Program-made: the position numbers and the translations under genes
Shown here: one piece after another, positions 1 to 7,363 of the stretch
How the letters are laid out: each line of letters starts with the position of its first letter
Numbering within the stretch: position 1 is the stretch's first letter
Notes under the pieces: model-generated
What the model was told of the DNA's origin: nothing
The model's database searches: none
Seen by the model: the letters and a program-made list of their open reading frames with translations, nothing else
Assembly (NCBI GenBank): GCA_947259675.1
Contig: CAMYNE010000303.1
Coordinates: 1 to 12,087, forward strand
Direction of reading: 5' to 3'
Length of the DNA: 12,087 nt
Origin: an uncultured Pirellulaceae bacterium
GTDB taxonomy: Bacteria > Planctomycetota > Planctomycetia > Pirellulales > Pirellulaceae

Positions 1-435
1 ATGCCGTTTCATCTTTGGATTCGACAGATCGCCAAAGATCGCATGATTGATGCATATCGTCGTCACCGCGTTTCGGCAAAGCGGTCAGTCGATAGAGAGC
101 AAAGGATGGTTGTTCCTAGAGGCTACGACCAATCTTCGATTCATCTTGCGTCTTTGCTTGGCGACTCAAAGCCTACGCCCGCCGAAGCCGCTATTCAGAA
201 GGAATTGGCCCGTAAAGTTGAAGCGTCAATCTCGTTGCTCGATGAAAAAGATTCTGAAATCATTATCATGCGGCATTACGAACATTTGACAAATCAGGAG
301 ATCAGCCGCCTGCTCGACTTAAGTGAACCAGCAGCGAGCATGAGGTATTTGCGAGCGATCCGCCGTCTCAGGGAGGTGATTCAGAATCCCGATTCCGAAT
401 CTCAGTCGATTGAAGATAGCATAAATGGAACGTGA
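1..435 (+). CDS. ECF-family RNA polymerase sigma factor (5' end outside window)
   Basis: This is the C-terminal part of an extracytoplasmic-function sigma factor, which would direct RNA polymerase to a specific promoter set. The first 25 or so visible residues (FHLWIRQIAKDRMIDAYRRH) match the end of sigma region 2, and residues about 70-128 match region 4. There, 'LDEKDSEIIIMRHYEHLTNQEISRLL' style sequence forms the helix-turn-helix that reads the -35 element. ECF factors are usually about 180-200 residues; only 144 are visible. The reading frame is open from base 1, so the Met at base 1 is probably internal and the true start lies upstream. The two regions are joined by a linker containing a predicted polar segment. 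No anti-sigma factor or protein kinase gene follows; instead there is a gene-poor stretch. The family call is firm; the regulon is unknown. Confidence 0.88.
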   Translation: MPFHLWIRQIAKDRMIDAYRRHRVSAKRSVDREQRMVVPRGYDQSSIHLASLLGDSKPTPAEAAIQKELARKVEASISLLDEKDSEIIIMRHYEHLTNQEISRLLDLSEPAASMRYLRAIRRLREVIQNPDSESQSIEDSINGT

Positions 436-494
436 AGACTCAGGCGGTGTTCGATTGGTCGCCATACGAAGTTAATTTGTTCAGCGCTTTCAAA

Positions 495-583
495 GTGGCA
501 GTATTGGAGCACGCAGCACGCGGCGTAAGCTTGCACTCGATGGTTCGACCCAAAAGGAAATCTTGGGCATCTGTTCGCTCGTT
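495..583 (-). pseudogene. Decayed inverted copy of the 5' end of the ferredoxin gene
   Basis: Read on the minus strand, this segment aligns with the leader and first 30 codons of the ferredoxin gene (6344-6445). In the first block (532-583 against 6344-6397) I count 51 identical columns of 54, with two single-base gaps and one substitution. The block includes the ATG (568-570 on the minus strand) and the bases just before it. A second block (495-529 against 6411-6445) has about 29 of 35 identical. Between the blocks the relic lacks 11 bases present in the intact gene. The indels destroy the reading frame, and a stop follows after about 26 codons. The cysteine-cluster part of the ferredoxin is not recognisable here, so this is a truncated remnant. 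The homology is seen directly by hand alignment; duplication followed by decay is inferred. Confidence 0.78.
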
Positions 584-864
584 TGATGAACTCTCGGAGC
601 TCGTGGCCTGAGGCAAAAGACTCTTCCGCAAGATGAAGTGATTCAGCCGCTGTAGAGAGACAGTTCCGGTTGATAAGGTGAGCCAAAAATAGAACACGTT
701 GATTGTTGTTGAGTCACTCCGAGAACAACGTCCGTTTGAATCTCGAAACAAAGGAATATTCTACCTAACAAACACATTTTTACTGTTTTTTCTTACAATT
801 GAAAGTGACGTATAAATGTTATGGAAGCAAGGACTAGCGTGAACTTGACCACCAGTAGCAGAAG

Positions 865-1049
865 ATGTTAGCCATCAACACGAGAAACATTCAACAGCGA
901 TTAACTGCCCGAAATGCCGTACAGTTACGGAGGCAGCCACGATCAATAAGACCGAAGTGAACAAATGCAAAGCCGGTTGCGGTGTTTGGATCGGTCAGGC
1001 TGATCTCGACAAAATCGAAAATCCAGGTTTTCTTGGAACCTGTCGCTGA
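865..1049 (+). pseudogene. Zinc-ribbon (zf-TFIIB-like) small protein, start frame broken
   Basis: The frame ending in TGA at 1047-1049 encodes a compact zinc ribbon: Cys-Pro-Lys-Cys (from 906), then after about 17 residues Cys-Lys-Ala-Gly-Cys-Gly-Val-Trp, followed by a Gly-Gln-Ala-Asp-Leu-Asp-Lys-Ile helix. This is the zf-TFIIB pattern of CxxC, then C..CgGvW, then an acidic helix with Leu-Asp-Lys-Ile. The frame is closed upstream by TGA at 846-848, and no ATG, GTG or TTG lies between that stop and the first cysteine pair. The ATG at 865 is in another frame; losing two bases just after it would join it to the ribbon and give a protein of about 60 residues. I therefore read it as a frameshifted gene. 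Function of such ribbons is generally unknown. An unusual start codon (ATT at 900) cannot be excluded. Confidence 0.45.
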
Positions 1050-1114
1050 TTAACCCACGGGGCTTTGGCGATCACGACGGTTCGGCAGACGAAACTGAAC
1101 CAAAGACGTCGAGT

Positions 1115-1120
1115 TATAAT
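1115..1120 (+). promoter_or_regulatory. Possible -10 element upstream of the ABC exporter
   Basis: A perfect TATAAT lies 54 bases before the exporter ATG at 1175. No good TTGACA-like -35 is visible at the right distance (the hexamer 17 bases upstream is AAACTG). The element may be a weak or activator-dependent promoter for the exporter/adaptor/outer-membrane operon, or chance. Confidence 0.25.
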
Positions 1121-1174
1121 CGCAATCGTAGAAAATCCTCAATCTTGCTACTCGAACGAAATATTTTCACATCC

Positions 1175-3283
1175 ATGAACGTCAGCATCCAAAAACAGGT
1201 TAACAACGCTGAGATCATTGAGATCGCGCGGATCGTATGTGAAGCGAATTCGGTTGGTTTTTCTGTCAACGATGCCAACCAGTCGTTAGCCGACGTTGTC
1301 AATTCCGATGACAAAGTGAACGATAGCCAGCTCCTGGATGCAGTGGGCCAACGGGTCGGAATTCGATTTCGCGAGGTTGAGGGGAGTCTGCGTGACTTGC
1401 TGCTCGCCGCGATCGAAGTCAGCCCTGTCGTTGTTGCGCGACGGATCCATACTGATGATAGCCGCAGTGGTTACTTCGTCGTGCTGCGCAGGAAGTCAGG
1501 GACCCGATTCGTGGTCTTGGTCGACGGACATGAGCAAACGGTGTCGCATCGTTGGCTGAGGGCCAATGCACGCGGGGATGCGAATGGTGCTTACCGCTGG
1601 TATTTGGCGCAGCCCATGTTCGCCGCAGAAGCCGCTTCTTCCTACAACTTCCAAACCGGTGAATCATCAAAACCGCTTTCGCCGATGCGACGCCTGGCTG
1701 CGTTTCTCAAACCAGAGTCGCGAGACATTCGGACCGTATTTATTTTTGCAATTTTTGTCGGGATCTTGAGCCTGACCTTACCACTGGCGGTCGAGGCCCT
1801 GGTCAACACGATCGCGTTCGGCCGCTACTTTCAGCCGCTAGTCGTTTTGTCGCTCATCGTGTTCGTATTCCTTTCCTTTCGTGCCGGACTGGGCGTCATG
1901 ATGACGATCGTCGTCGAAATCATCCAGCGGCGCTTGTTTGTACGAGTCGTTGATGACCTGGCACTTCGTTTGACACGGGTGCCGGTCGCAAAGCTCAAGA
2001 AGAGCCATGGCCCGGAGTTGGTCAATCGTTTTTTTGATATCGTTAACATTCAAAAGATCACGGCGAAGTTGTTGCTCGAATCGCTAATGTTGATCGTGCA
2101 AACTGTGATCGGATTGTCGGTGCTCGCTTTTTATCATCCGTTCCTACTCGGCTACGATATCGGCTTGATTGCAATGATGACAATCGTTCTGGTCTTGATG
2201 GGTCGTGGCGCTGTTAAGACAGCGAAACAGGAATCGGAGTTGAAGTATCAAACTGCTGCGTGGCTGCAAGAGATTGTTCGCCATCCGACGACTTTCAAAT
2301 TCAATGGCGGTTTGGGTTTCGCAATTAACCGAGCTGACGAACTCGCCGGTCGTTACATCCAATGTCGTCGCGATCACTTTCGAATACTAATTCGGCAAGT
2401 CACATTTTCAATGCTGATGCAGGCGGTCGCCGCGACAGTCTTGCTCGGGCTCGGCGGTTACCTGGTTATCGAAGGCCAAATGACTCTCGGGCAATTGGTT
2501 GCTGCTGAATTGATTGTGACCGTGATTCTCGGTTCATTCTCGAAGATTGGGAAAGATCTTGAAAGCTTTTACGACTTGCTCGCATCGGTGGACAAGCTCG
2601 GCAAGTTGTTTGACCTTCCTGCTGAACCCGCGGACAAACTTCGGCTTGCCCAGCACGATGGGCCAACCGGAATTAAACTTGTCGAACTGAAGTTTGTTCA
2701 GGGATCAGAAGAGTCGCTAAACGTTGACATCGAACCAGGAACCACGGCTGCCCTCGTCGGCAGTGCAGGTTCTGGCAAAACCAAAGTTATCGAAACGATT
2801 GCCGGGCTCCATTCACCAATAGACGGGTATGCGTTGGTGAATGATTTTCGTGTCGACTTGATTGGCGCAGAATCGTTGCAGTCACGGATTGGATTCATCA
2901 ACGAAATCGAAATCTTCGAAGGCAACGTTGATGAAAATTTGAGGCTTGGTCGTCGTGAAATCGACTCCCAGTCAATCAACGATGTCATAGAAAAGATGGG
3001 TTTGCAGTCGACCATTACCAATTTGGAAGATGGAATCAAAACCGGGTTAAGTGTTTCGGGATTTCCTTTGTCGTCTGGCCAGGCAATCCGACTTGTGTTG
3101 GCCAGGGCCTTGATTGCGCGCCCGGGAGCTTTGTTGATCGATGGCTTGCTGGATCGGCTGTCGGACGACGATCTCGACGATGTCTTGAGCCGTTTGGGCA
3201 AGTACGCCGGAAACACAACCATTTTGATAGCAACCGGTCGCTGGGCGATCGCAGATTGGGCAAAATTGAAGATTGCAATTTAA
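1175..3283 (+). CDS. Type I secretion-like ABC exporter with degenerate ATPase domain
   Basis: This 702-residue inner-membrane protein has the layout of a type I secretion permease/ATPase. Residues 1 to about 140 resemble the non-catalytic C39-like domain of such exporters: a 'GYFVVL' segment stands where peptidases carry His, and there is no catalytic Cys motif. Residues about 180-470 hold six hydrophobic segments. The nucleotide-binding domain follows, with Walker A GSAGSGKT at 529-536 and signature LSSGQ at 632-636. The Walker B segment reads LLIDG (Asp656, Gly657), so the catalytic Glu is Gly. The H-loop reads ATGR (Gly688) where His is expected, and the Q-loop region (IGFINEIEIF) lacks a clear Gln. 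ATP may bind, but hydrolysis is doubtful unless this is a subfamily with other chemistry. The ATG at 1175 is preferred over an upstream TTG at 1145. The adaptor gene starts about 100 bases downstream, so the genes probably form an operon. Confidence 0.85.
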   Translation: MNVSIQKQVNNAEIIEIARIVCEANSVGFSVNDANQSLADVVNSDDKVNDSQLLDAVGQRVGIRFREVEGSLRDLLLAAIEVSPVVVARRIHTDDSRSGYFVVLRRKSGTRFVVLVDGHEQTVSHRWLRANARGDANGAYRWYLAQPMFAAEAASSYNFQTGESSKPLSPMRRLAAFLKPESRDIRTVFIFAIFVGILSLTLPLAVEALVNTIAFGRYFQPLVVLSLIVFVFLSFRAGLGVMMTIVVEIIQRRLFVRVVDDLALRLTRVPVAKLKKSHGPELVNRFFDIVNIQKITAKLLLESLMLIVQTVIGLSVLAFYHPFLLGYDIGLIAMMTIVLVLMGRGAVKTAKQESELKYQTAAWLQEIVRHPTTFKFNGGLGFAINRADELAGRYIQCRRDHFRILIRQVTFSMLMQAVAATVLLGLGGYLVIEGQMTLGQLVAAELIVTVILGSFSKIGKDLESFYDLLASVDKLGKLFDLPAEPADKLRLAQHDGPTGIKLVELKFVQGSEESLNVDIEPGTTAALVGSAGSGKTKVIETIAGLHSPIDGYALVNDFRVDLIGAESLQSRIGFINEIEIFEGNVDENLRLGRREIDSQSINDVIEKMGLQSTITNLEDGIKTGLSVSGFPLSSGQAIRLVLARALIARPGALLIDGLLDRLSDDDLDDVLSRLGKYAGNTTILIATGRWAIADWAKLKIAI

Positions 3284-3384
3284 AAATGCTTTTGAAACCA
3301 ACCCCGAAAAATGTGAAACATTAACGATTAGACAAGAAACAGCGTTAGGGCACGTTCGCATGATGGAGTCTCACGAAAATAACG

Positions 3385-4618
3385 ATGATTAGTAATAAAC
3401 ACATTCGTTCGACTACGGCTTATTTACCGACAAAAAGCAGTTCGGCAATTCATCTGGTGCAGTCGTCCCGGTTCGCCCAACGGTTAGCCCGACTGCTTTT
3501 GATTGGTTTGTTTGTTTTGACACTGGCGATGGCGTTGCTTCCCTGGCAGCAATCTTCGCGGGGGGCTTCTCGAGATTCAACCGGTCGCCGCCAATCTGGA
3601 AGCTCAATTGAAAGGGCAGCTGCTTAACATGCAGACGAAACTGGATTCGGCGATCGCAAAAAAGGATGCATACGATCAAAACGTGATTGGATTTACGGAA
3701 GCCGGGGAATTTGCTGTCAAAGCGGCTACCGAGTTGGTTGAAGCTGCCAAAGCGAAACTGGACGGCAAACAAAAATTACTCTCGGCCTACGAAGCGAGAG
3801 AACTACAAGCTCGCCTGAATTACGAACGACAAAAATCGCTCTTCGATTCAGGCATCAAGCCGGAAAAAGAAATTGAAAAACTCAAGAAAGAGTGGGATGT
3901 CACGAAGGCGGAACTTCAATCGGTTCACCAGGAAGTCGCTTCATTGACCAACGAGCTGTCTGCCAAGGAAAACGAATTGGAGGAAAAGCGGAGGCTTGCT
4001 CAAACAAAAATCGACTACGCCCGCGCGATGCAGCAGGACGCGATTGGCAGTGCCGCGACGATCCGAAAAGAGAAACGAGAAATTGAAGTCAAACTGGCGG
4101 AACTTAGTCGACTGACAATCACCGCGCCTCGCGACGGGACGATTTTTCGGATGCCCGTTTACGAGCAGGGGCAGACGATTAAAGAGGGTGACTCGATCAT
4201 CACGATCGTTCCTGAAGCGACACAAAAAGCGGTGGAGCTCTGGGTGCCCGGCAACGACATGCCGTTGGTGCAGATTGGTCAGGAAGTTCGGCTGCAGTTT
4301 GAAGGCTGGCCAGCGGTGCAGTTTCCCGGCTGGCCGTCAGTTGCGATCGGTACGTTCAGCGGCAAGGTCACCAACGTCGATGCCACGGACAATGGCAAAG
4401 GCCAGTTTAGAATCCTGATACTTCCCAACGAAAACGACAAGAACCAATGGCCATCCGATCGCTACCTCAGACAAGGCGTCCGCGTCAACGGATGGGTGAT
4501 GCTGTGCAATGTATCACTTGGCTACGAGATGTGGCGGCAACTCAACGGATTTCCAGTTATCATTTCAGACGAAGCGCCTGCGAAGTTATCAAGCAAACCT
4601 CCAAAACTTCCCAAATAA
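3385..4618 (+). pseudogene. HlyD-type membrane fusion protein, disrupted by deletion/frameshift
   Basis: The intact family member would be the periplasmic adaptor linking the ABC exporter to the TolC-like protein. The first frame (from ATG 3385) gives a cytoplasmic N-terminus, one membrane helix (LARLLLIGLFVLTLAMALL) and Pro-Trp-Gln-Gln-Ser-Ser-Arg-Gly. It then runs into nonsense and stops at 3627. The second frame, open from about 3566, starts abruptly at 'LLEIQPVAANLEAQLKGQ'. It continues through a long coiled coil (about 3600-4100), the second lipoyl half-motif (ITAPRDGTIFRMPVYEQG) and a beta-barrel to TAA at 4616-4618. The first lipoyl half-motif, normally some 40 residues between helix and coiled coil, is missing. 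The switch falls at a run of six G (3560-3565). The span is 1234 bases, one more than a multiple of three. As it stands, no full adaptor can be made, though the second frame could yield a 336-residue soluble fragment from ATG 3608. Confidence 0.8.
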
Positions 4619-4623
4619 TTACG

Positions 4624-6252
4624 TTGCTGTTGATGGCTTTCGTCGTCAGTTGTTTGGCCGGATGCAAAACGGGCGGGCGACTTATCGGGTCGAAGCCAAC
4701 CGCAGTTTCATTTGATTCCAATGCCGATTCAACAAACAAAATCACCTCGGACAATCGATCTGAATCGAAAATCGGATTGGTTAACTACGAGGATCGAAAC
4801 GACGTCAACGCAACGAGTCCGGACGTTGCAAAGGTTGATTCAATTCCAATCGTAGCCAATGGCGACACTGTTCAAGCTGCCACGACAGAAACCGCAAATA
4901 ATGAATCCGACTCGACGATTTTCCTCCAACAGGTTCTCGATTCCGTCGCTCAATGTTTCCCCGAGATCGAGATCGCCGTTGGCGAAATCGAAGCGGCCGA
5001 AGGCAAGATCCTTTCGTCACTGGGCCAGTTCGATTCCACATTAAGTGCTTTCAGTGTCTCGCAGCCACTCGGCTTTTACCAAAACTACCGCAATGGCACC
5101 GGAATCTCTAAACCGCTGTTCAATGGCGGCGAGGTTTATGGCACTTATCAAATCGGGCGAGGCAACTTCGAACCTTGGTACGGAGAACGGGCCACCGACG
5201 AAGGTGGTGAATTCAAAACCGGATTCTCTGTCCCGCTGCTTAAAAACCGAGCCATCGACCTGCGACGGGCAGGCGTTCAGTCGGCGGAAGCGGGACGCGA
5301 CGAAGTTCAAGCGGATGTCGAATCGCGGTTGCTGCTATTCCAGCGAGTTGCGACACAAGCCTACTGGGACTGGGTTGCCTCGGGTCAAGCCGTTGAAATC
5401 CAACAGAGGTTGTTGGAACTGGCCCAACAACGTGTCAGCCAGATCAATGAGCGAGTTGAAAAGGGCGACTTGGCAACGATCGCTCAGATCGACAACGAAC
5501 GGTTCATTGCCAAACGAAAAAACAACTTGATCAAGTCGCAACGATCGCTGGACAAAGCAGCCATCAAAATGTCATTGTTTTACCGCGACAAAAATTGCCA
5601 GCCAATAATCGCTCAATCCGCACAGATACCGTACAACGTTCCTGAAGCTCAAGTCATCGCCGAAGACCAGCTGGAAACGGATATTACCACCGCCGTTGCC
5701 GTCCGCCCGGAACTACAAGCTCTCGAGGCCGCCCGTCGTCAGGCCTGCATCGATCTTCAATACGCCAACAACTTGATGCTTCCCAAGCTGGACGTCAAAG
5801 GCTACGCCGCTAAGGATGTCGGACCGCTTGCCAGCTCGTTGGGTGACAAACGGCCGTTTCAGTTGGAGCTGGGGATGATCGCCGAAGTTCCGATTCAGCG
5901 ACGGGAAGGCTTGGGAAAAATTCGCACAGCCAAGGCCAAGCTTGCGCAAATCGACGCGAAATCGGGTTTTGTCACCGACAAAATTCGGGCCGAGATTCAG
6001 GACGCCGCTTCGGCTGTCAACGCCGCGTTCGACCAGATTCAGCAATCGCAAAAGAACGTCGACTTGGCACGCCGCTCACTTTCACTGGGCCGCAAATCAT
6101 TTGAGGCGGGAGACATCGATTTGATCGGACTCAATATCTACGAAAACTCAGTTGCCGATGCTGAGCTCGAACTTCTCGACGCGCAATTCAAATACTTCTA
6201 TTATCGTGCCGCTTACCAAACCGCCAGCACCGGCTCCGCTTTCGAGCAATAG
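4624..6252 (+). CDS. TolC-family outer-membrane efflux lipoprotein
   Basis: This is the outer-membrane channel partner of the exporter. A hydrophobic stretch ending in the lipobox Leu-Ala-Gly-Cys indicates a lipid-anchored N-terminus, followed by a polar linker of about 90 residues. The rest is the TolC pattern of two long helical repeats, for example 'RLLLFQRVATQAYWDWV' and 'RPELQALEAARRQACID', ending at 6252. Its start is unresolved. The frame is open from ATG 4447, but that would bury the lipobox about 70 residues in. TTG 4624 puts the lipobox Cys at residue 14 but gives no basic n-region. A good n-region (Lys-Gln-Thr-Ser-Lys-Thr-Ser) begins after ATC at 4588, which looks like a lost ATG. 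The 5' part overlaps the end of the adaptor frame. The family call is firm; the start is not. Confidence 0.85.
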   Translation: MLLMAFVVSCLAGCKTGGRLIGSKPTAVSFDSNADSTNKITSDNRSESKIGLVNYEDRNDVNATSPDVAKVDSIPIVANGDTVQAATTETANNESDSTIFLQQVLDSVAQCFPEIEIAVGEIEAAEGKILSSLGQFDSTLSAFSVSQPLGFYQNYRNGTGISKPLFNGGEVYGTYQIGRGNFEPWYGERATDEGGEFKTGFSVPLLKNRAIDLRRAGVQSAEAGRDEVQADVESRLLLFQRVATQAYWDWVASGQAVEIQQRLLELAQQRVSQINERVEKGDLATIAQIDNERFIAKRKNNLIKSQRSLDKAAIKMSLFYRDKNCQPIIAQSAQIPYNVPEAQVIAEDQLETDITTAVAVRPELQALEAARRQACIDLQYANNLMLPKLDVKGYAAKDVGPLASSLGDKRPFQLELGMIAEVPIQRREGLGKIRTAKAKLAQIDAKSGFVTDKIRAEIQDAASAVNAAFDQIQQSQKNVDLARRSLSLGRKSFEAGDIDLIGLNIYENSVADAELELLDAQFKYFYYRAAYQTASTGSAFEQ

Positions 6253-6357
6253 TGCAACTCACGACATGATTCGCTTCGGATAGACTGGTGCGATCATCTG
6301 TGTTGTTCTACGCTGCCAACAGCAACCGAATGAGCCTTTTATCAACGAGCGAACGAG

Positions 6358-6684
6358 ATGCCCAAGATTTCTTTTTCGGGTCGAACCATCGAGTGCAGTG
6401 AGGGTGCGAACCTACGCCGCGTGCTGCTTGATGCAAATCTGCCACTGTACAACGGCGTTGCTGGAGTGATTCACTGTCGCGGACTGGGCACTTGTGGAAC
6501 CTGTGCCATTGAGATTGAGGGCCCGGTTTCTGAGATGACGAAAGTCGAAACTTGGCGGCTTGGATTTCCACCGCATCGGTCAGAATCGGGACTGCGACTC
6601 GCTTGCCAATGCAAAGTCCTTGGCGATCTAAAAATCACGAAGCACGGCGGAATGTGGGGAAATCAGATCGAGAACGAATCCTGA
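6358..6684 (+). CDS. [2Fe-2S] ferredoxin
   Basis: This 108-residue soluble electron carrier has the beta-grasp ferredoxin pattern. The cluster loop is HCRGLGTCGTC, giving Cys40, Cys46 and Cys49 (C-x5-C-x2-C). The fourth ligand is Cys83 in 'LRLACQCKV', although Cys85 is close enough to need mention. The spacing of five residues between the first two ligands is unlike plant-type ferredoxins (x4). The start ATG 6358 follows a purine-rich GAACGAG. The gene follows the TolC gene after 105 bases and converges with the hydrolase gene, leaving only 12 bases between the two stop codons. Its redox partner is not evident; the flavoprotein encoded nearby is a possible but untested one. A decayed inverted copy of its 5' end lies at 495-583. 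Confidence 0.9.
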   Translation: MPKISFSGRTIECSEGANLRRVLLDANLPLYNGVAGVIHCRGLGTCGTCAIEIEGPVSEMTKVETWRLGFPPHRSESGLRLACQCKVLGDLKITKHGGMWGNQIENES

Positions 6685-6696
6685 AGGTATTGGTTG

Positions 6697-7359
6697 CTAG
6701 GCTTTGGCCACGCTTGCCGTTGAATTGTCATTCAAATTGTTACCGGCAACGCAGAATTTGCCTTGAGTGAGAAAATCTTCAACAAGGCGAATGGTATTGG
6801 AGTACCACGTCAACACTCCGTGATGGCCTTCGACACGCGCATAGTCACGATAGCCCTCCAGATGAACTCCACCTTGTTCGATCACGCGATCTTTCGTGGA
6901 TTCGATGATCCCAAACTCAATTTCTTTTTGTTTTAGCGTGTTGGGGAGCCGATTAACGAAGCTGTCAGCTGAATCGGAGAGCTGCTCGAGACTTGGCGTG
7001 AGCCAACCCACCAGCGGAGTCAGCTTCCGGGCCACGTGTGATCCGCGGTGGGGCGGAGCAAGCATGACCACGCGACCGAGATTTTTAAATTCGAAGTCAG
7101 CAAACATCGTGCGAGCAATGATTCCACCCATGCTGTGCGTGACCAAGTGAAGCTGGCCATCGGACATTTTACCGTCCAGCAAGCTCAATTCTTTCCCGAG
7201 CCGCTGAGCATGAGTTTCGACTCGGTTGCCCAGGCTTCGGTAACCCCAGTTTCGAACTTCGTAGCCGAGGCGTTTGAGGCGGCTAGAGATGGGCCACATG
7301 TCGATTCGGCTGCCGCCGAGTCCGTGAACCAGCACGACGACATCGTTTTGCGAATCCAT
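6697..7359 (-). CDS. Alpha/beta hydrolase (lipase/esterase-like)
   Basis: This 220-residue protein is a small serine hydrolase. It has the oxyanion-hole motif HGLGG (residues 12-16), a nucleophile elbow THSMGG with Ser76, the segment APPHRGS, and a C-terminal catalytic His in EGHHG (His169/170). The pattern recalls small lipase/acylglycerol esterases of the 'PGAP1/lipase class 2-like' kind; the substrate cannot be told. There is no signal peptide, so it is probably cytoplasmic. The ATG at 7359 is chosen over an upstream TTG at 7374. The flavoprotein stop codon lies only four bases upstream, so the two genes are probably co-transcribed and translationally coupled. The stop converges with the ferredoxin stop, with no visible terminator hairpin between. 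Confidence 0.85.
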   Translation of the reverse strand: MDSQNDVVVLVHGLGGSRIDMWPISSRLKRLGYEVRNWGYRSLGNRVETHAQRLGKELSLLDGKMSDGQLHLVTHSMGGIIARTMFADFEFKNLGRVVMLAPPHRGSHVARKLTPLVGWLTPSLEQLSDSADSFVNRLPNTLKQKEIEFGIIESTKDRVIEQGGVHLEGYRDYARVEGHHGVLTWYSNTIRLVEDFLTQGKFCVAGNNLNDNSTASVAKA

Positions 7360-7363
7360 TTTG

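Larger units (their letters stand above)
436..1174. other. Gene-poor stretch with gene relics
   Basis: There is no intact gene in these 739 bases. Minus-strand open frames between about 400 and 750 are not convincing genes: one of them crosses the ferredoxin relic at 495-583 and borrows its residues. From about 755 to 830 the sequence is AT-rich. A zinc-ribbon reading frame without a valid start occupies about 865-1049. The last 125 bases lead into the ABC exporter and contain a TATAAT at 1115-1120. The stretch reads as debris from decayed or duplicated genes rather than a single regulatory region. Confidence 0.6.

Noticed and set aside
402..751. Two overlapping minus-strand open frames that look like small genes
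   Set aside because: They cross the ferredoxin relic; their only recognisable residues come from that relic, and neither has a family pattern.
2698..3222. A 174-residue minus-strand frame in the ABC gene
   Set aside because: It lies opposite the nucleotide-binding domain of a well supported gene and shows no family pattern.
3305..3325. Small hairpin AATGT/ACATT after the ABC gene
   Set aside because: The stem is only five AT-rich pairs with no T run, too weak to be a terminator.
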